A stretch of 64,000 bases of DNA from Candidatus Rokuibacteriota bacterium (GCA_003221695.1 QHSX01000052.1:7508-71507), one strand, 5' to 3'. Counted from the first letter of the stretch, positions 24,181-32,642 are shown. A program made the numbers and translations. Notes: generated by a model not told the origin, from the sequence alone.

Positions 24181-25359
24181 ATGAACTTCGACTTCAGCGA
24201 AAAGGAAGAGGCGTTTCGCAAGGACGTCCGGCACTGGCTCGAGACCCATCTGCCCGACGACCTGCGCGGGCGATCCTTCGCAGCTTCGCGCGCCGACCGC
24301 GACGAGGTCCGGCGGCTCCGCGCCTGGCAGAAGACGATGTCCGAGGCGGGCTACGTCGGCATGGACTGGCCGCGCGAGTTCGGCGGGCGCGGGGCGTCGA
24401 TCGTCGAGATGGTCATCCTCTACCAGGAGATGGCGCGCGCGGAGTCGCCGCAGTTCGTGAACCGCGGCGGCATCTCGATGCTCGGCCCGACGCTCATGAA
24501 GCACGGAACGCCGGCGCAGCAGGCGCGCTTCCTGCCGAAGATCCTGACCGCAGAGGAACTCTGGTGCCAGGGCTTCTCCGAGCCCGGCGCGGGCTCGGAC
24601 CTCGCGAACCTCCAGACCCGCGCGGTGCGCGACGACGGCCATTTCGTCGTCAACGGCCAGAAGGTCTGGACGAGCATGGCGCACGTCGCCGACTGGTGCT
24701 TCCTCCTCGTGCGCACCAGCCCGGAAGCGCCTAAGCACAAGGGCATCAGCTTCCTCCTCGTGGACATGTCGACGCCGGGCATCACCGTCCGGCCGCTCCG
24801 ACAGATCACGGGCGAGGCGGAGTTCAACGAGGTGTTCTTCGACGCCGTCCGAGTCCCCGCCGACAACCTGGTGGGCAGACTCAACGAAGGGTGGAGCGTC
24901 GCGATCACCACGCTGGCGTACGAACGAGACCTCCTGACCTTCATTCGGCACATCTCGCTCCGCAACGCGCTCCACCGGCTGGTCCGTCTGGTCCAGCGGC
25001 AGAAGAAGAGCGTCGACCCGATCGTGCGGCAGAAGGTCGCGAGGCTCTGGATCGGCGAGCAGGCCCTCGCGCTCAACGGCTATCGAAGCCTCACGAACAT
25101 CCTGCGCGGCGGCGCGCCCGGGCCCGAGGGCTCGACCTCCAAGCTCTTCTGGAGCCAGGTGGACGGGGACCTCGCGCAGGTCGCCACCGAGGTGATCGGC
25201 CCGTATTCGCAGGTCACGCACGGCTCCCCGTGGGCGCCGGACGAGGGCCAGTGGGAGTTCTACGAGCTCCTCGCGCGAGCGAGCGGCATCCGCGCCGGGA
25301 CCTCGGAGATCCTCCGTAACATCCTCGCCGAGCGCGTGCTCGGCCTCCCCAAGGACTAG
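24181..25359 (+). CDS. Acyl-CoA dehydrogenase
   Basis: A 392-residue FAD enzyme that introduces the alpha-beta double bond in an acyl-CoA. Typical blocks: MDWPREFGGRGASIVEM, WCQGFSEPGAGSDLANLQTRA (FAD/substrate loop), VNGQKVWTSMAHVADW, and the C-terminal ASGIRAGTSEILRNILAERVLGLPKD. Starts at ATG 24181, where the last repeat unit ends; a longer frame would translate the repeat. The following enoyl-CoA hydratase gives a short beta-oxidation-like set. The acyl substrate is not known; the sequence resembles long-chain or steroid-side-chain members more than short-chain ones. Confidence 0.9.
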   Translation: MNFDFSEKEEAFRKDVRHWLETHLPDDLRGRSFAASRADRDEVRRLRAWQKTMSEAGYVGMDWPREFGGRGASIVEMVILYQEMARAESPQFVNRGGISMLGPTLMKHGTPAQQARFLPKILTAEELWCQGFSEPGAGSDLANLQTRAVRDDGHFVVNGQKVWTSMAHVADWCFLLVRTSPEAPKHKGISFLLVDMSTPGITVRPLRQITGEAEFNEVFFDAVRVPADNLVGRLNEGWSVAITTLAYERDLLTFIRHISLRNALHRLVRLVQRQKKSVDPIVRQKVARLWIGEQALALNGYRSLTNILRGGAPGPEGSTSKLFWSQVDGDLAQVATEVIGPYSQVTHGSPWAPDEGQWEFYELLARASGIRAGTSEILRNILAERVLGLPKD

Positions 25360-25377
25360 CGTCCCGTAGCGCGTGTC

Positions 25378-26271
25378 ATGAAGCCCGAGACCAGGTACGC
25401 GCGCAGCGGCGACGTCAACATCGCCTACCAGGTGCTCGGCGAGGGACCGCGCGACCTCGTGCTCGTGCCGGGCTGGGTATCCAATCTCGATGTCTTCTGG
25501 GAGGAGCCGCGAGCCGCCGCGTTCCTGCAGCGCCTGGCCTCGTTCTCACGGTTGATCCTCTTCGACAAACGCGGCACGGGGCTCTCCGACCGCGTCAACG
25601 ACATGCCGACGCTCGAGCAGCGGATGGACGACGTACGCGCGGTGATGGACGCCGCACGCTCACCGCAGGCAGCGCTCGTCGGATACTCCGAGGGCGGACC
25701 GATGTGTATGCTCTTCGCGGCGACGCACCCAGAACGTACGGCTGCGCTCATCATGTTCGACGCCTTCGCGCGGCGGATCTGGGCGCCCGACTATCCGTGG
25801 GGACCGACGCGGGAGGAATGGGAGCGATACGTCGAGCAGTACACGAACGGGTGGGGAGGACCGGTCGGCCTCGACAAGCGGTCGCCGACGCTGTACCGGG
25901 ACGCTCGTTTCCGCGACTGGTGGGCTCGCTTCCTGCGCTCGGGCTGTAGCCCGGGCGCCAACCGCGCGCTGATGCGGATGAATGCGGAAATCGACGTGCG
26001 CCACGTGCTTCCGGCCGTGAGAGTGCCGACGCTCGTCATCCACAACGACCGGGACGGCAGCATCCCGGTCGCGTGCGGGCGGTACATGGCCGAGCGCATC
26101 GGCGCGCGTGTGGCCGCGCTCGCCGGCGCGGGCGAGATCCTGGTCTCGAACACGGTGAGGGATCTCGTCGCGGGCTCGGGCCTTCGGTTCGAGGACCGTG
26201 GCGTCCACGCGCTCAAGGGCGTCCCCGGCGAGTGGCATCTGTTCGCAGTCGGAAAGGATAATCCGTCATGA
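25378..26271 (+). CDS. Alpha/beta hydrolase with C-terminal class III cyclase remnant
   Basis: Residues 1-240 are an alpha/beta hydrolase: LVLVPGWVSNLDVFWEEP, the nucleophile elbow VGYSEGG (S104) and the acidic residue near IHNDRDGS. From residue 242 the protein switches to ARVAALAGAGEILVSNTVRDLV and RFEDRGVHALKGVPGEWHLFAV (to 290), which is the last piece of the class III adenylate/guanylate cyclase domain found in hydrolase-cyclase fusions. The hydrolase C-terminus with its catalytic His and some 130 residues of the cyclase are missing, consistent with an in-frame internal deletion. Activity is therefore doubtful. The stop overlaps the next gene by ATGA, so it is still translated in the operon. 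Confidence 0.8.
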   Translation: MKPETRYARSGDVNIAYQVLGEGPRDLVLVPGWVSNLDVFWEEPRAAAFLQRLASFSRLILFDKRGTGLSDRVNDMPTLEQRMDDVRAVMDAARSPQAALVGYSEGGPMCMLFAATHPERTAALIMFDAFARRIWAPDYPWGPTREEWERYVEQYTNGWGGPVGLDKRSPTLYRDARFRDWWARFLRSGCSPGANRALMRMNAEIDVRHVLPAVRVPTLVIHNDRDGSIPVACGRYMAERIGARVAALAGAGEILVSNTVRDLVAGSGLRFEDRGVHALKGVPGEWHLFAVGKDNPS

Positions 26272-27050
26272 GCGACCTGCTCTACGAGGTCAAGGACAAG
26301 ATCGCGACGATCACGCTGAACCGGCCCGACAAGCTCAACGCGTTCACGGGCTCGATGATCGACGCGTGGGCGCGGGCGCTCGCCGAGGCCCAGGCCGACG
26401 ATAACGTGAACGTCGTCATCGTGACGGGCGCCGGACGCGCCTTCTGCTCGGGCGGTGACGTGGGGCGCATGCGGCAGGGCGAGCCGAGCGCGCTCGACGG
26501 TAAGAACAGCCTCTGGGAGGGCGTCCACCGAGTTCCGAAGACGCTGGAGGCGATGGACAAACCGGTCATCGCGATGGTCAACGGGCTCGCGGTCGGTGCG
26601 GGCATGGGCATGTGCGTCATGTGCGACGTGCGCGTGGCCGCAGAGTCGGCCCGCTTCTCCACGGGCTACGTGCGCGTGGGCCTGGTGCCGGGCGACGGCG
26701 ACACGTACTTCCTGCCGCGCCTCGTCGGCGCCGCGAAGGCGCTCGAGCTCCTGTGGACCGCCGATTTCATCGAGGCGCCCGAAGCCCATCGGCTCGGTAT
26801 CGTGCAGCGCGTGGTGCCGGACGCGCAGCTGAGGGAGGTCACCTACGCCCTGGCGCGGCAGATTGCCGACGGCCCGCAGATCCCGATGCGCATGATCAAG
26901 CGCCTCGTCTACCAGAGCCTGCGGCTCGACCTCAGAACGCACCTCGACCTCGTCTCGTCGCACATGTCGATCGTGCGCCAGACGGCCGACCACGCCGAGG
27001 GCGTCGCCGCGTTCAAGGAGAAGCGGTCGCCGAAGTTCCAGGGGCGCTGA
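26268..27050 (+). CDS. Enoyl-CoA hydratase/isomerase family protein
   Basis: A 260-residue crotonase-fold protein: ITLNRPDKLNAFTGSM, the oxyanion-hole segment TGAGRAFCSGGDVGRMRQG, and MVNGLAVGAGMGMCVMCDVRVAAESARFS. It hydrates or isomerises an enoyl-CoA. ATG overlaps the preceding stop. With the acyl-CoA dehydrogenase upstream it forms part of a degradative operon. The usual catalytic Glu pair is not obvious (GLVPGDGDTYFLPRLVG region has Asp instead), so a non-hydratase crotonase reaction is possible. Confidence 0.87.
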   Translation: MSDLLYEVKDKIATITLNRPDKLNAFTGSMIDAWARALAEAQADDNVNVVIVTGAGRAFCSGGDVGRMRQGEPSALDGKNSLWEGVHRVPKTLEAMDKPVIAMVNGLAVGAGMGMCVMCDVRVAAESARFSTGYVRVGLVPGDGDTYFLPRLVGAAKALELLWTADFIEAPEAHRLGIVQRVVPDAQLREVTYALARQIADGPQIPMRMIKRLVYQSLRLDLRTHLDLVSSHMSIVRQTADHAEGVAAFKEKRSPKFQGR

Positions 27051-27462
27051 GGCCCGGGCGCGGCAGCAGCACCATCTGGGTCTGGATGACGAGCGCGAGC
27101 AGGCGTCCCGACGCGTCGGTGACGCGCGTCTCCCACACCATGGTGGTCCGGCCCCGGTGGAGCGGCGTCGAGGCGGCGCGCACGGTGCCCTCGCTCGCGC
27201 CCGCGAAGAAGTTGGTCTTCGACTCGAGCGTCGTCGTGGAGGCGCCCTGCGGCAGGTTGAGGAACGTGGCCGTGGCCGCGACGGTGTCGGCCAGGGCCAT
27301 GATCGTTCCGCCGTGGAGCCTGCCGCCGATCGTCTTGAGGTCGTCGCGGATCGCGAGCTCGGCGACCACGCGATCCGTGGTCGCCTCGACGAAGCGCATG
27401 CCGAGCAGCTCGGGGAGGCACCCCTTGTGATGCGCGGTCAGTCCCGCCGGGTCGATCGTCAC
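27013..27462 (-). CDS. PaaI-like hotdog thioesterase
   Basis: A 149-residue single hotdog domain with HKGCLPELLGMRFVEAT, the signature GGRLHGGTIMALADTVAATA, and SKTNFFAGASEGTVRAAST. It hydrolyses small acyl- or aryl-CoA thioesters. GTG 27462 is chosen because codons further upstream run through the P450 gene. It overlaps the convergent enoyl-CoA hydratase 3' end by 38 bases and follows the P450 gene on the same strand after 7 bases. Confidence 0.83.
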   Translation of the reverse strand: MTIDPAGLTAHHKGCLPELLGMRFVEATTDRVVAELAIRDDLKTIGGRLHGGTIMALADTVAATATFLNLPQGASTTTLESKTNFFAGASEGTVRAASTPLHRGRTTMVWETRVTDASGRLLALVIQTQMVLLPRPGLSAPGTSATASP

Positions 27463-27469
27463 GACGCGC

Positions 27470-28720
27470 TCACGGCCCGACCGGGGTGAATGCGGCCGGC
27501 AGACGCTTGATGCCGTGAATAAAGCTCGATCGCAGCTTTTCGGGGGCACCGATCGCCTCGATGTCGGGCAAACGGCGGAGCAACTCTGTGAACATGACGA
27601 CGATCTCGCGACGGGCGAGATGAGCGCCGAGGCAGAAGTGTGAGCCGCCGGTGCCGAACCCACCCTGGGGGTTCGGGTCCCGGGCGATGTCGAAGCGGTA
27701 GGGATCTGCGAAGTGCGCTTCGTCGCGATTGGCGGAGAGGTACCACATCGCCACCTTGTCGCCCTTGTGCATCTCGACGCCACCGAACGCGGTGTCACGG
27801 GTGACGGTGCGGCGCATGTGCAGCACGGGAGTGGCCCAGCGCACGATCTCCTCGGCGGCCAGCGTCGCCCGCCCGTCCAGATCCTCCAGCCAGCGCCGCT
27901 TCTCGTCAGGGAACTGCGTGAGCGCCCAGAGGCCGTGGCTGATCGAGTTTCGAGTCGTCTCGTTTCCAGCCGCGATCAGCAGCAAAAAGAACGGGCCGAG
28001 GTCTTCGGGAGGCATAGCCTCGCCATCGACCTCCGCGTGGACGAGGGTGGTCGTGAGGTCCTCCTGGGGGCGCTCCAGGCGGCTCCGGCCCAGCCGTAGC
28101 CCGTAATCTCGAAGCTCCGCGCCGGCCTTGAGAAGAGTGTCCTTGGTGCCCCCGTACTCCGGGTCGCCCCCCGCGAGCAGGCGGTTGGTGAGGCCCAACA
28201 GGTGCGACCGGTCGGCCTCTGGCACGCCCATCATGTCGCAGATGATGGCCACGGGCAGGACGGAGGCCACCTCCGACACGAACTCGATCTCACCCTTGGG
28301 CGCGACGACGTCGACGATTTCCCGTGCCCGACGCCGGACCGACTCCTCCGCCCGGGCGACCGCGCGGGGCGTGAAGCCGCGGTTCACGACCGCCCGCAGT
28401 CTGGTGTGCCTGGGCGGGTCGGTGGAGATCATCGACCGGATCGCCGACAGGCGCTGCATGTCCTCGGGATCCGTCATCACCTGGATTCCCCAGGCGGAGC
28501 TGAACGTCTCGTGGTCACGCGTGATCGTGGCGACGTCGTCGTAGCGCGTGACCGACCAGAACCCCTTGCCGGAGTCGGGATGCTGGTGCCAGGCGATCGG
28601 CCGCTCGCGGCGCAGTTTGGCCAAGGCACCGTGCACGTCGTCTCGCGCCCAGAAGTCGAAGCTCGCCAGGTTGATCTCGTCGAGCGCCAGGGTCGTGGTC
28701 GGCGTCGGGACGGCGCTCAT
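27470..28720 (-). CDS. Cytochrome P450
   Basis: A 416-residue soluble bacterial P450. Oxygen-activation motif AGNETT (251-256), ExxR in EEIVRW (E291, R294), and the haem-binding loop FGTGGSHFCLGAHLAR with ligand C363. The N-terminus ALDEINLASFDFWARDDVHGAL resembles actinobacterial CYP124/125/142-type hydroxylases of sterol or branched side chains. ATG 28720 follows GGAAGGAG. A three-cysteine ferredoxin lies divergently 127 bases away and is the likely electron donor. Terminal hydroxylation feeding the adjacent acyl-CoA genes is a reasonable inference. Confidence 0.92.
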   Translation of the reverse strand: MSAVPTPTTTLALDEINLASFDFWARDDVHGALAKLRRERPIAWHQHPDSGKGFWSVTRYDDVATITRDHETFSSAWGIQVMTDPEDMQRLSAIRSMISTDPPRHTRLRAVVNRGFTPRAVARAEESVRRRAREIVDVVAPKGEIEFVSEVASVLPVAIICDMMGVPEADRSHLLGLTNRLLAGGDPEYGGTKDTLLKAGAELRDYGLRLGRSRLERPQEDLTTTLVHAEVDGEAMPPEDLGPFFLLLIAAGNETTRNSISHGLWALTQFPDEKRRWLEDLDGRATLAAEEIVRWATPVLHMRRTVTRDTAFGGVEMHKGDKVAMWYLSANRDEAHFADPYRFDIARDPNPQGGFGTGGSHFCLGAHLARREIVVMFTELLRRLPDIEAIGAPEKLRSSFIHGIKRLPAAFTPVGP

Positions 28721-28847
28721 GTCGTGCTCCTTCCGGGAGAGTCGCGCGGCGACGGGGAGACTCACCCGCCCGCCGGCGGTCGGGCGACTCCTCTCCGGGT
28801 ACCCCATCGGCTACACTGCGGTCAAGCGTAATCCTCTGGAGGACTGC

Positions 28848-29042
28848 ATGCGGGTGGTGGTCGACTACGACCTGTGCGAGAGCAACGCGGTGTGCGTGCG
28901 GCTCGTGCCGGAGGTCTTCGAGGTGCGGGACGACGACCGACTTCGCCTCAAGCAGGAGCGGCCACCCGAGGCGCTGCGAGCCCGGGTCGAAGAGGCCGTC
29001 CGGCGCTGCCCGAAGCGGGCCCTCTCGCTCGTGGAGCGCTGA
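28848..29042 (+). CDS. P450-type 3Fe-4S ferredoxin
   Basis: A 64-residue ferredoxin with three cysteines: DLCESNAVC (C10, C16) and RRCPKRAL (C54). The canonical fourth Cys position is Asn13, which is the 3Fe-4S form used by bacterial P450s. ATG 28848 follows CTGGAGG; longer upstream frames cross the P450 promoter region. Divergent to the P450 gene. Confidence 0.9.
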   Translation: MRVVVDYDLCESNAVCVRLVPEVFEVRDDDRLRLKQERPPEALRARVEEAVRRCPKRALSLVER

Positions 29043-29054
29043 GACCTCATCGAG

Positions 29055-29090
29055 TGCACCAGGTTGGTGCACTTGCACCAGCGTGGTGCA
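29055..29090. promoter_or_regulatory. Two tandem palindromes, TGCACCA-N3-TGGTGCA
   Basis: Two perfect 7-bp inverted repeats with 3-base centres lie at 29055-29071 and 29074-29090, centre to centre 19 bp (nearly two helical turns). The first extends to 8 bp. They lie 13 bases after the ferredoxin stop and 160 bases before the REC-PilZ gene. This is the layout of a double operator for a dimeric repressor such as a TetR- or GntR-type protein; no such gene is nearby. Confidence 0.6.
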
Positions 29091-29252
29091 GGACAGAGCG
29101 CGCGCTCGAGCTGGGCCCGCTGCCCGGAGGCGAGGGTAAACCGGTAGTTCTCTTTCGGGAGAGACCATAACGACCCGTGGCACGGAGCATGCCTACGCTG
29201 CCGGGCGCCGCAGCAGGATTGAGCCTCACGGCTCGACCGGAGGCACGACGGC

Positions 29253-29963
29253 ATGCGGGTGCTGATAGTCGAGGATGACGGGGCCGTTGGCGAGCTCCTC
29301 CAGATCTTCGTCCGCGGCCTGGGCCACGAGACCGAGCTCGTCTCGTCGGCCGAAGCCGCGCTGCAGCGGCTCCGAGCGCCACGCCCTGACCTGGTCCTTC
29401 TCGACCTCAGGCTCCCCGGCATGAGTGGGCTCGATTTCTTGCAGCTGCGTCCCGTTCAAGATTCCCGGGTGCCGATTGTCGTCATCTCCGGCGTTGCGAC
29501 CCAGCACGAGGCCCAGATGTGCTTGCGGCTCGGGGCACTCGACTTCGTGCCGAAGCCCGTGCCGCTCGAACATCTACGAGCGATCCTGGAGCACTTCGAG
29601 CCTCACGTGCTCGCGCAGACGCGCGAGCTCGCGGGGCGCCCTGTCGACCGGCGACGATCGCCGCGCGTGCCCGTGACGCTCCCGGTTCGAGTGCGGGATT
29701 ACCACGGCCACGAGTGGGAGACGACGAGCGTCAACCTGAGTCCAACCAGCATGAAGGTCCGGGCGTCTGGCTCACCCCAGCCAGGGCCCGCCGTTGAACT
29801 GTCGTTCACGCCGCCGGGTGACGAGCCCGTGCAAGTCGTCTCGGTCCTGATCCGGATCAACCTCGACGGTTACGTGTTCTATTTCACCAACCTCACCGAG
29901 GCCCAACTGGACCGGCTGACGCGTCTCATTCGTCGACTGACCGTGTTGTCGCCCCCTTCGTGA
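29253..29963 (+). CDS. Response regulator receiver-PilZ fusion
   Basis: Residues 1-118 are a receiver domain (VLIVEDDG, phospho-acceptor D51 in LLDLRLPG, VVISGVAT, and Lys in FVPKPVPLEHL). Residues 130-225 are a PilZ domain with RRRSPRVPVTLPVRVRD and NLSPTSMKVRA, which bind cyclic di-GMP in family members. The GTG-free start at ATG 29253 is fixed by the receiver N-terminus. It would combine phosphorelay and c-di-GMP signals; no histidine kinase is adjacent. Two perfect palindromes lie upstream. Confidence 0.85.
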   Translation: MRVLIVEDDGAVGELLQIFVRGLGHETELVSSAEAALQRLRAPRPDLVLLDLRLPGMSGLDFLQLRPVQDSRVPIVVISGVATQHEAQMCLRLGALDFVPKPVPLEHLRAILEHFEPHVLAQTRELAGRPVDRRRSPRVPVTLPVRVRDYHGHEWETTSVNLSPTSMKVRASGSPQPGPAVELSFTPPGDEPVQVVSVLIRINLDGYVFYFTNLTEAQLDRLTRLIRRLTVLSPPS

Positions 29964-30009
29964 CCGTCGGTGAGGCAAGGCCGCGGGGCGGCGATCGAAG
30001 GAATGAACG

Positions 30010-30318
30010 ATGACAGCGTTCACGCCCGAACAACGGACAATTCTTCGCGCCATCACGAGGATCATCAGCGTGCATCTGGGGGAGCTGGTCAATTTGATCC
30101 AGCGGACCAACATGCAGCTCGTGACGCTCCACAACATCCTCGGGGAGAAGGGCGTGATTACGGCGGATGAATGGAATTCCGCCATCGCGGAAGTGCGGGC
30201 CGCCTTTGCCGTGGATCTCGCCACGAATCCCCAGCTTCAAGCGCTCAATGACGAGCTCGGGCGTTTGTTAGACGGCGGGCAGGGAGAACGTCCAAGTGAG
30301 GAGCGAGCGTCTCCGTGA
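30010..30318 (+). CDS. Hypothetical helical protein, 102 aa
   Basis: ATG 30010 has AAGGA 9 bases upstream. The chain is all-helical (TPEQRTILRAITRIISVHLGEL, TLHNILGEKGVITADEWN) without signal or membrane segment. No family recognised. It lies 46 bases after the receiver-PilZ gene on the same strand and may be co-transcribed. Confidence 0.6.
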   Translation: MTAFTPEQRTILRAITRIISVHLGELVNLIQRTNMQLVTLHNILGEKGVITADEWNSAIAEVRAAFAVDLATNPQLQALNDELGRLLDGGQGERPSEERASP

Positions 30319-30321
30319 GGT

Positions 30322-31614
30322 TCACTCCTCAGAGTCGTCGAGGCGACCGCCTCGGCGAAGATCATAAGAGGTCGCCGTTTCGCCGATCTGGCCTGACCCG
30401 ACCGCGACGGCGGGTTGCGGCGTGACAGCGTGGACCTGCACGGCGACCGCGATGGCGCGCAGCAGGGCGAGGCTCTGCGCGTCGTCCGTCCGAGGCGCGA
30501 AGAGGTGGTCGGGACCGATGGCGACGATGTTGACGCCTCCCGGCCACACGGCGTCTGCCAGCAGCACGACACCGTCATTGGGGCCGTGGGGACGAAGCAA
30601 CCTGTAGCCCCACCAGACCGTCGCGCCGACGCTGCCCGAGAGCGGCACGGCCACCACGTTGACCACGGTAATCGATTCCGGCAGGCGCGCACCGTCCAGG
30701 CGGTCGCGACTCGGCCTCGTCGCCATCGAGGTCAGGCCCGCCCAATCCCAGCCATTCAGCCAGAAGACGCAGCGGACCAGCCACGAGATGGGCGGGCGCA
30801 GCGCAGAATCGGCGAGCGGTGTCCCGCCCAGCGCGCCCACGATGTTGACCCAGGCGACGACCCGGGCGGTGTCCTCCGGCGCGAGCAAGCGGGAGAGGGC
30901 CAGCGCCGCCTCCGCGCCGGACTTGCTCGCGGTCACGAGGATGAGGCTGCCGTCCTCGGGTCGTGCCGCGCGCAATGCGGCGGCGATGGCCGCAGCGTTG
31001 TCCTCGATCGAAGCGCTCTCGCCGGTCACGATGAGCCGGTTGGCGAGGCCCAGTCGGTCGAGGAGCAGGCGCTGGTGCGCAAAATCGGCTCCCGTCTCGG
31101 GGTGGCTTCGGTAGAGCCAGGACGGCGCGAACAGCACCGTGTACGGAAAGGCTCCGGGCAACCGTAGGAGAGCCGCTGAGCGGGCCGCGTCGTCGTGGAG
31201 AAAGCGGTCGAACGACGCTTGCACCTCACGGCTCATCGCCTCTTTCCTCATCGCGCGGGCAAAGGTGAGGGCCGCGAAGTCCACCGACTTCTCCCGCGAC
31301 AGTTCGAGAAGCCGCGCCTGGTCAGGAAGCCAGCGCTGGGCTGTGCTCGCGTTCGCGCCCCGTTTCCAGACGGCATCGGCCGGGAGGGGGCTCGGCGCCA
31401 GGGCCTCGAGGCGCGGCTCGAGTGACCGGCGCGCCAGGAGATCGACGAGAACTTGCCGCGCCGAGTCGGAGTCCACGAGGCCATCGAGATCCTTCCCGGC
31501 TGGCTCGCCGCGGATCAGCTCCGCCCGGCCGGCGCAGCCGAGCGCCAGCAGTGTCACAACGGCGAGCAGGGCCACCCTGCTCCCGACCCTCAGCGCCACG
31601 CGCCCTGTGAGCAT
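30322..31614 (-). CDS. Lipoprotein with alpha/beta-hydrolase-like body
   Basis: ATG 31614 follows GGAGCTCAGG and gives 430 residues with a lipoprotein signal (VALLAVVTLLALGC, lipid-modified Cys at 27). The body contains FAPSWLYRSHPETGADFAHQRLLL, SLILVTASKSGAEAALALSRLL (an elbow-like SxSG) and VVAWVNIVGALGG, which together suggest an alpha/beta-hydrolase fold, though the classical GxSxG is not exact. Probably anchored in the outer or inner membrane facing the periplasm. Function unknown. An earlier in-frame ATG at 31656 lies in direct repeats and is less likely. Confidence 0.65.
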   Translation of the reverse strand: MLTGRVALRVGSRVALLAVVTLLALGCAGRAELIRGEPAGKDLDGLVDSDSARQVLVDLLARRSLEPRLEALAPSPLPADAVWKRGANASTAQRWLPDQARLLELSREKSVDFAALTFARAMRKEAMSREVQASFDRFLHDDAARSAALLRLPGAFPYTVLFAPSWLYRSHPETGADFAHQRLLLDRLGLANRLIVTGESASIEDNAAAIAAALRAARPEDGSLILVTASKSGAEAALALSRLLAPEDTARVVAWVNIVGALGGTPLADSALRPPISWLVRCVFWLNGWDWAGLTSMATRPSRDRLDGARLPESITVVNVVAVPLSGSVGATVWWGYRLLRPHGPNDGVVLLADAVWPGGVNIVAIGPDHLFAPRTDDAQSLALLRAIAVAVQVHAVTPQPAVAVGSGQIGETATSYDLRRGGRLDDSEE

Positions 31615-32189
31615 CCTGAGCTCCACGCCCATCACCGATTGCATTCCAGATTGCATTACACGACTGCATTAAATGCGCCGGACAATAATTTTTAACGGGA
31701 TGGAGTAGACGGAGTCAGCGTCACCCGCGGGACCAGCCGCTTTGCCGAGATTCCGAGGTCGCGCCAGAAAGTAAAAGTCGCGCCAGAAAGTCGCGCCAGG
31801 TCGTCACGACGTCGGTTTCTCGGCGTCCATCTGAGAACATGTGGTCGTGTAGTTGTCGTTCACGACGGGCCCACGGGCCTGTGGATCAGTCGGCGAAACG
31901 GAGCGCGCGTCAACGTGCTGACTCGCGGCGTTCTGAGGGTGCCACTGCGCGTCGTCGCCGTCAGGGTTCTTCCCGGCATCGCGTCAGGGCCTTCCCCAGA
32001 AGAGGCGTCAGGGTCTCCCAGCGTTGTCTCGCGACGGCCGCAGAAATCGGGTGCTGGCAGGCGCGTTGCAGCCCCCGGGCCGCGGTCCGACGAAGGAGAT
32101 GCGACGCGATGATGACGCATGACGTCCCAGAATCGTCACTCGATATGGAGGCGAGGATGGATCTAGGTATGAAGCAGGAAGGAGGTTGC
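31615..32189. other. 575-base intergenic region with direct repeats
   Basis: No convincing gene. Three direct copies of GA(T/C)TGCATT at 31637, 31649 and 31662 lie in front of the lipoprotein gene. An AT-rich stretch (31680-31700) follows. Three copies of GTCGCGCCAG begin at 31758, 31777 and 31790, the first two extended by AAAGT. From 31840 to 32110 open frames exist but have no coherent protein character. At 32093 a GAAGGAG precedes possible early starts (32108/32111) in frame with the USP gene. Confidence 0.5.
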
Positions 32190-32642
32190 ATGTTCAGACG
32201 TATGCTCGTGTTGCTCGACGCCGACCTGGTCGCCCGGCGAATCGTGGTGTGGGTCCGTCGCCTGCTGGCCCCTGTCAACGGCGACGTCCATCTGCTCGTC
32301 GTGCTACCGCCGGGACGGACGGTCGTCGAGGGATCACGTACGCTGATCTACGCCAACCAGAGCGAGGACGCCGCGCGCGGTGCGGCCGGTGTTGCACTGG
32401 CCGCGCTTGCCGCACGGCTCCGCGACGACGGACTCGGGGTGAGTTCGGAGGTTCGGTTCGGCGATCCGGCCACCGTAGCCCTCGACGCGGTGCAGGGGTG
32501 GGGCGCCGAGGCCATTGCGGTCGTCGACATCCCCACCCGCGGAGCTCGCCGATGGCTCACGCGCAGTGTCGTCGATGCGATCGTCGAAAAATCTCCTGTC
32601 CCCGTCCTCGTCGCACGCGCCTCGGGACAGCGGGCAGCCTAA
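32190..32642 (+). CDS. Universal stress protein-like protein
   Basis: A 150-residue USP-fold protein: RRMLVLLDADLVARRIVVWVRR, VHLLVVLPPGRTVVEG, and a C-terminal RGARRWLTRSVVDAIVEKSPVPVLVARA in place of the usual ATP-binding G-2x-G-9x-G(S/T), so nucleotide binding is doubtful. ATG 32190 is selected by AAGGAGG at ideal spacing. First of three stress-type genes reading in the same direction. Confidence 0.8.
   Translation: MFRRMLVLLDADLVARRIVVWVRRLLAPVNGDVHLLVVLPPGRTVVEGSRTLIYANQSEDAARGAAGVALAALAARLRDDGLGVSSEVRFGDPATVALDAVQGWGAEAIAVVDIPTRGARRWLTRSVVDAIVEKSPVPVLVARASGQRAA

Noticed and set aside
29054..29072. Sigma-54 promoter suggested by TTGGTGCACTTGCA
   Set aside because: Spacing and the GG/GC doublets do not fit; the symmetry is better explained as tandem operators.
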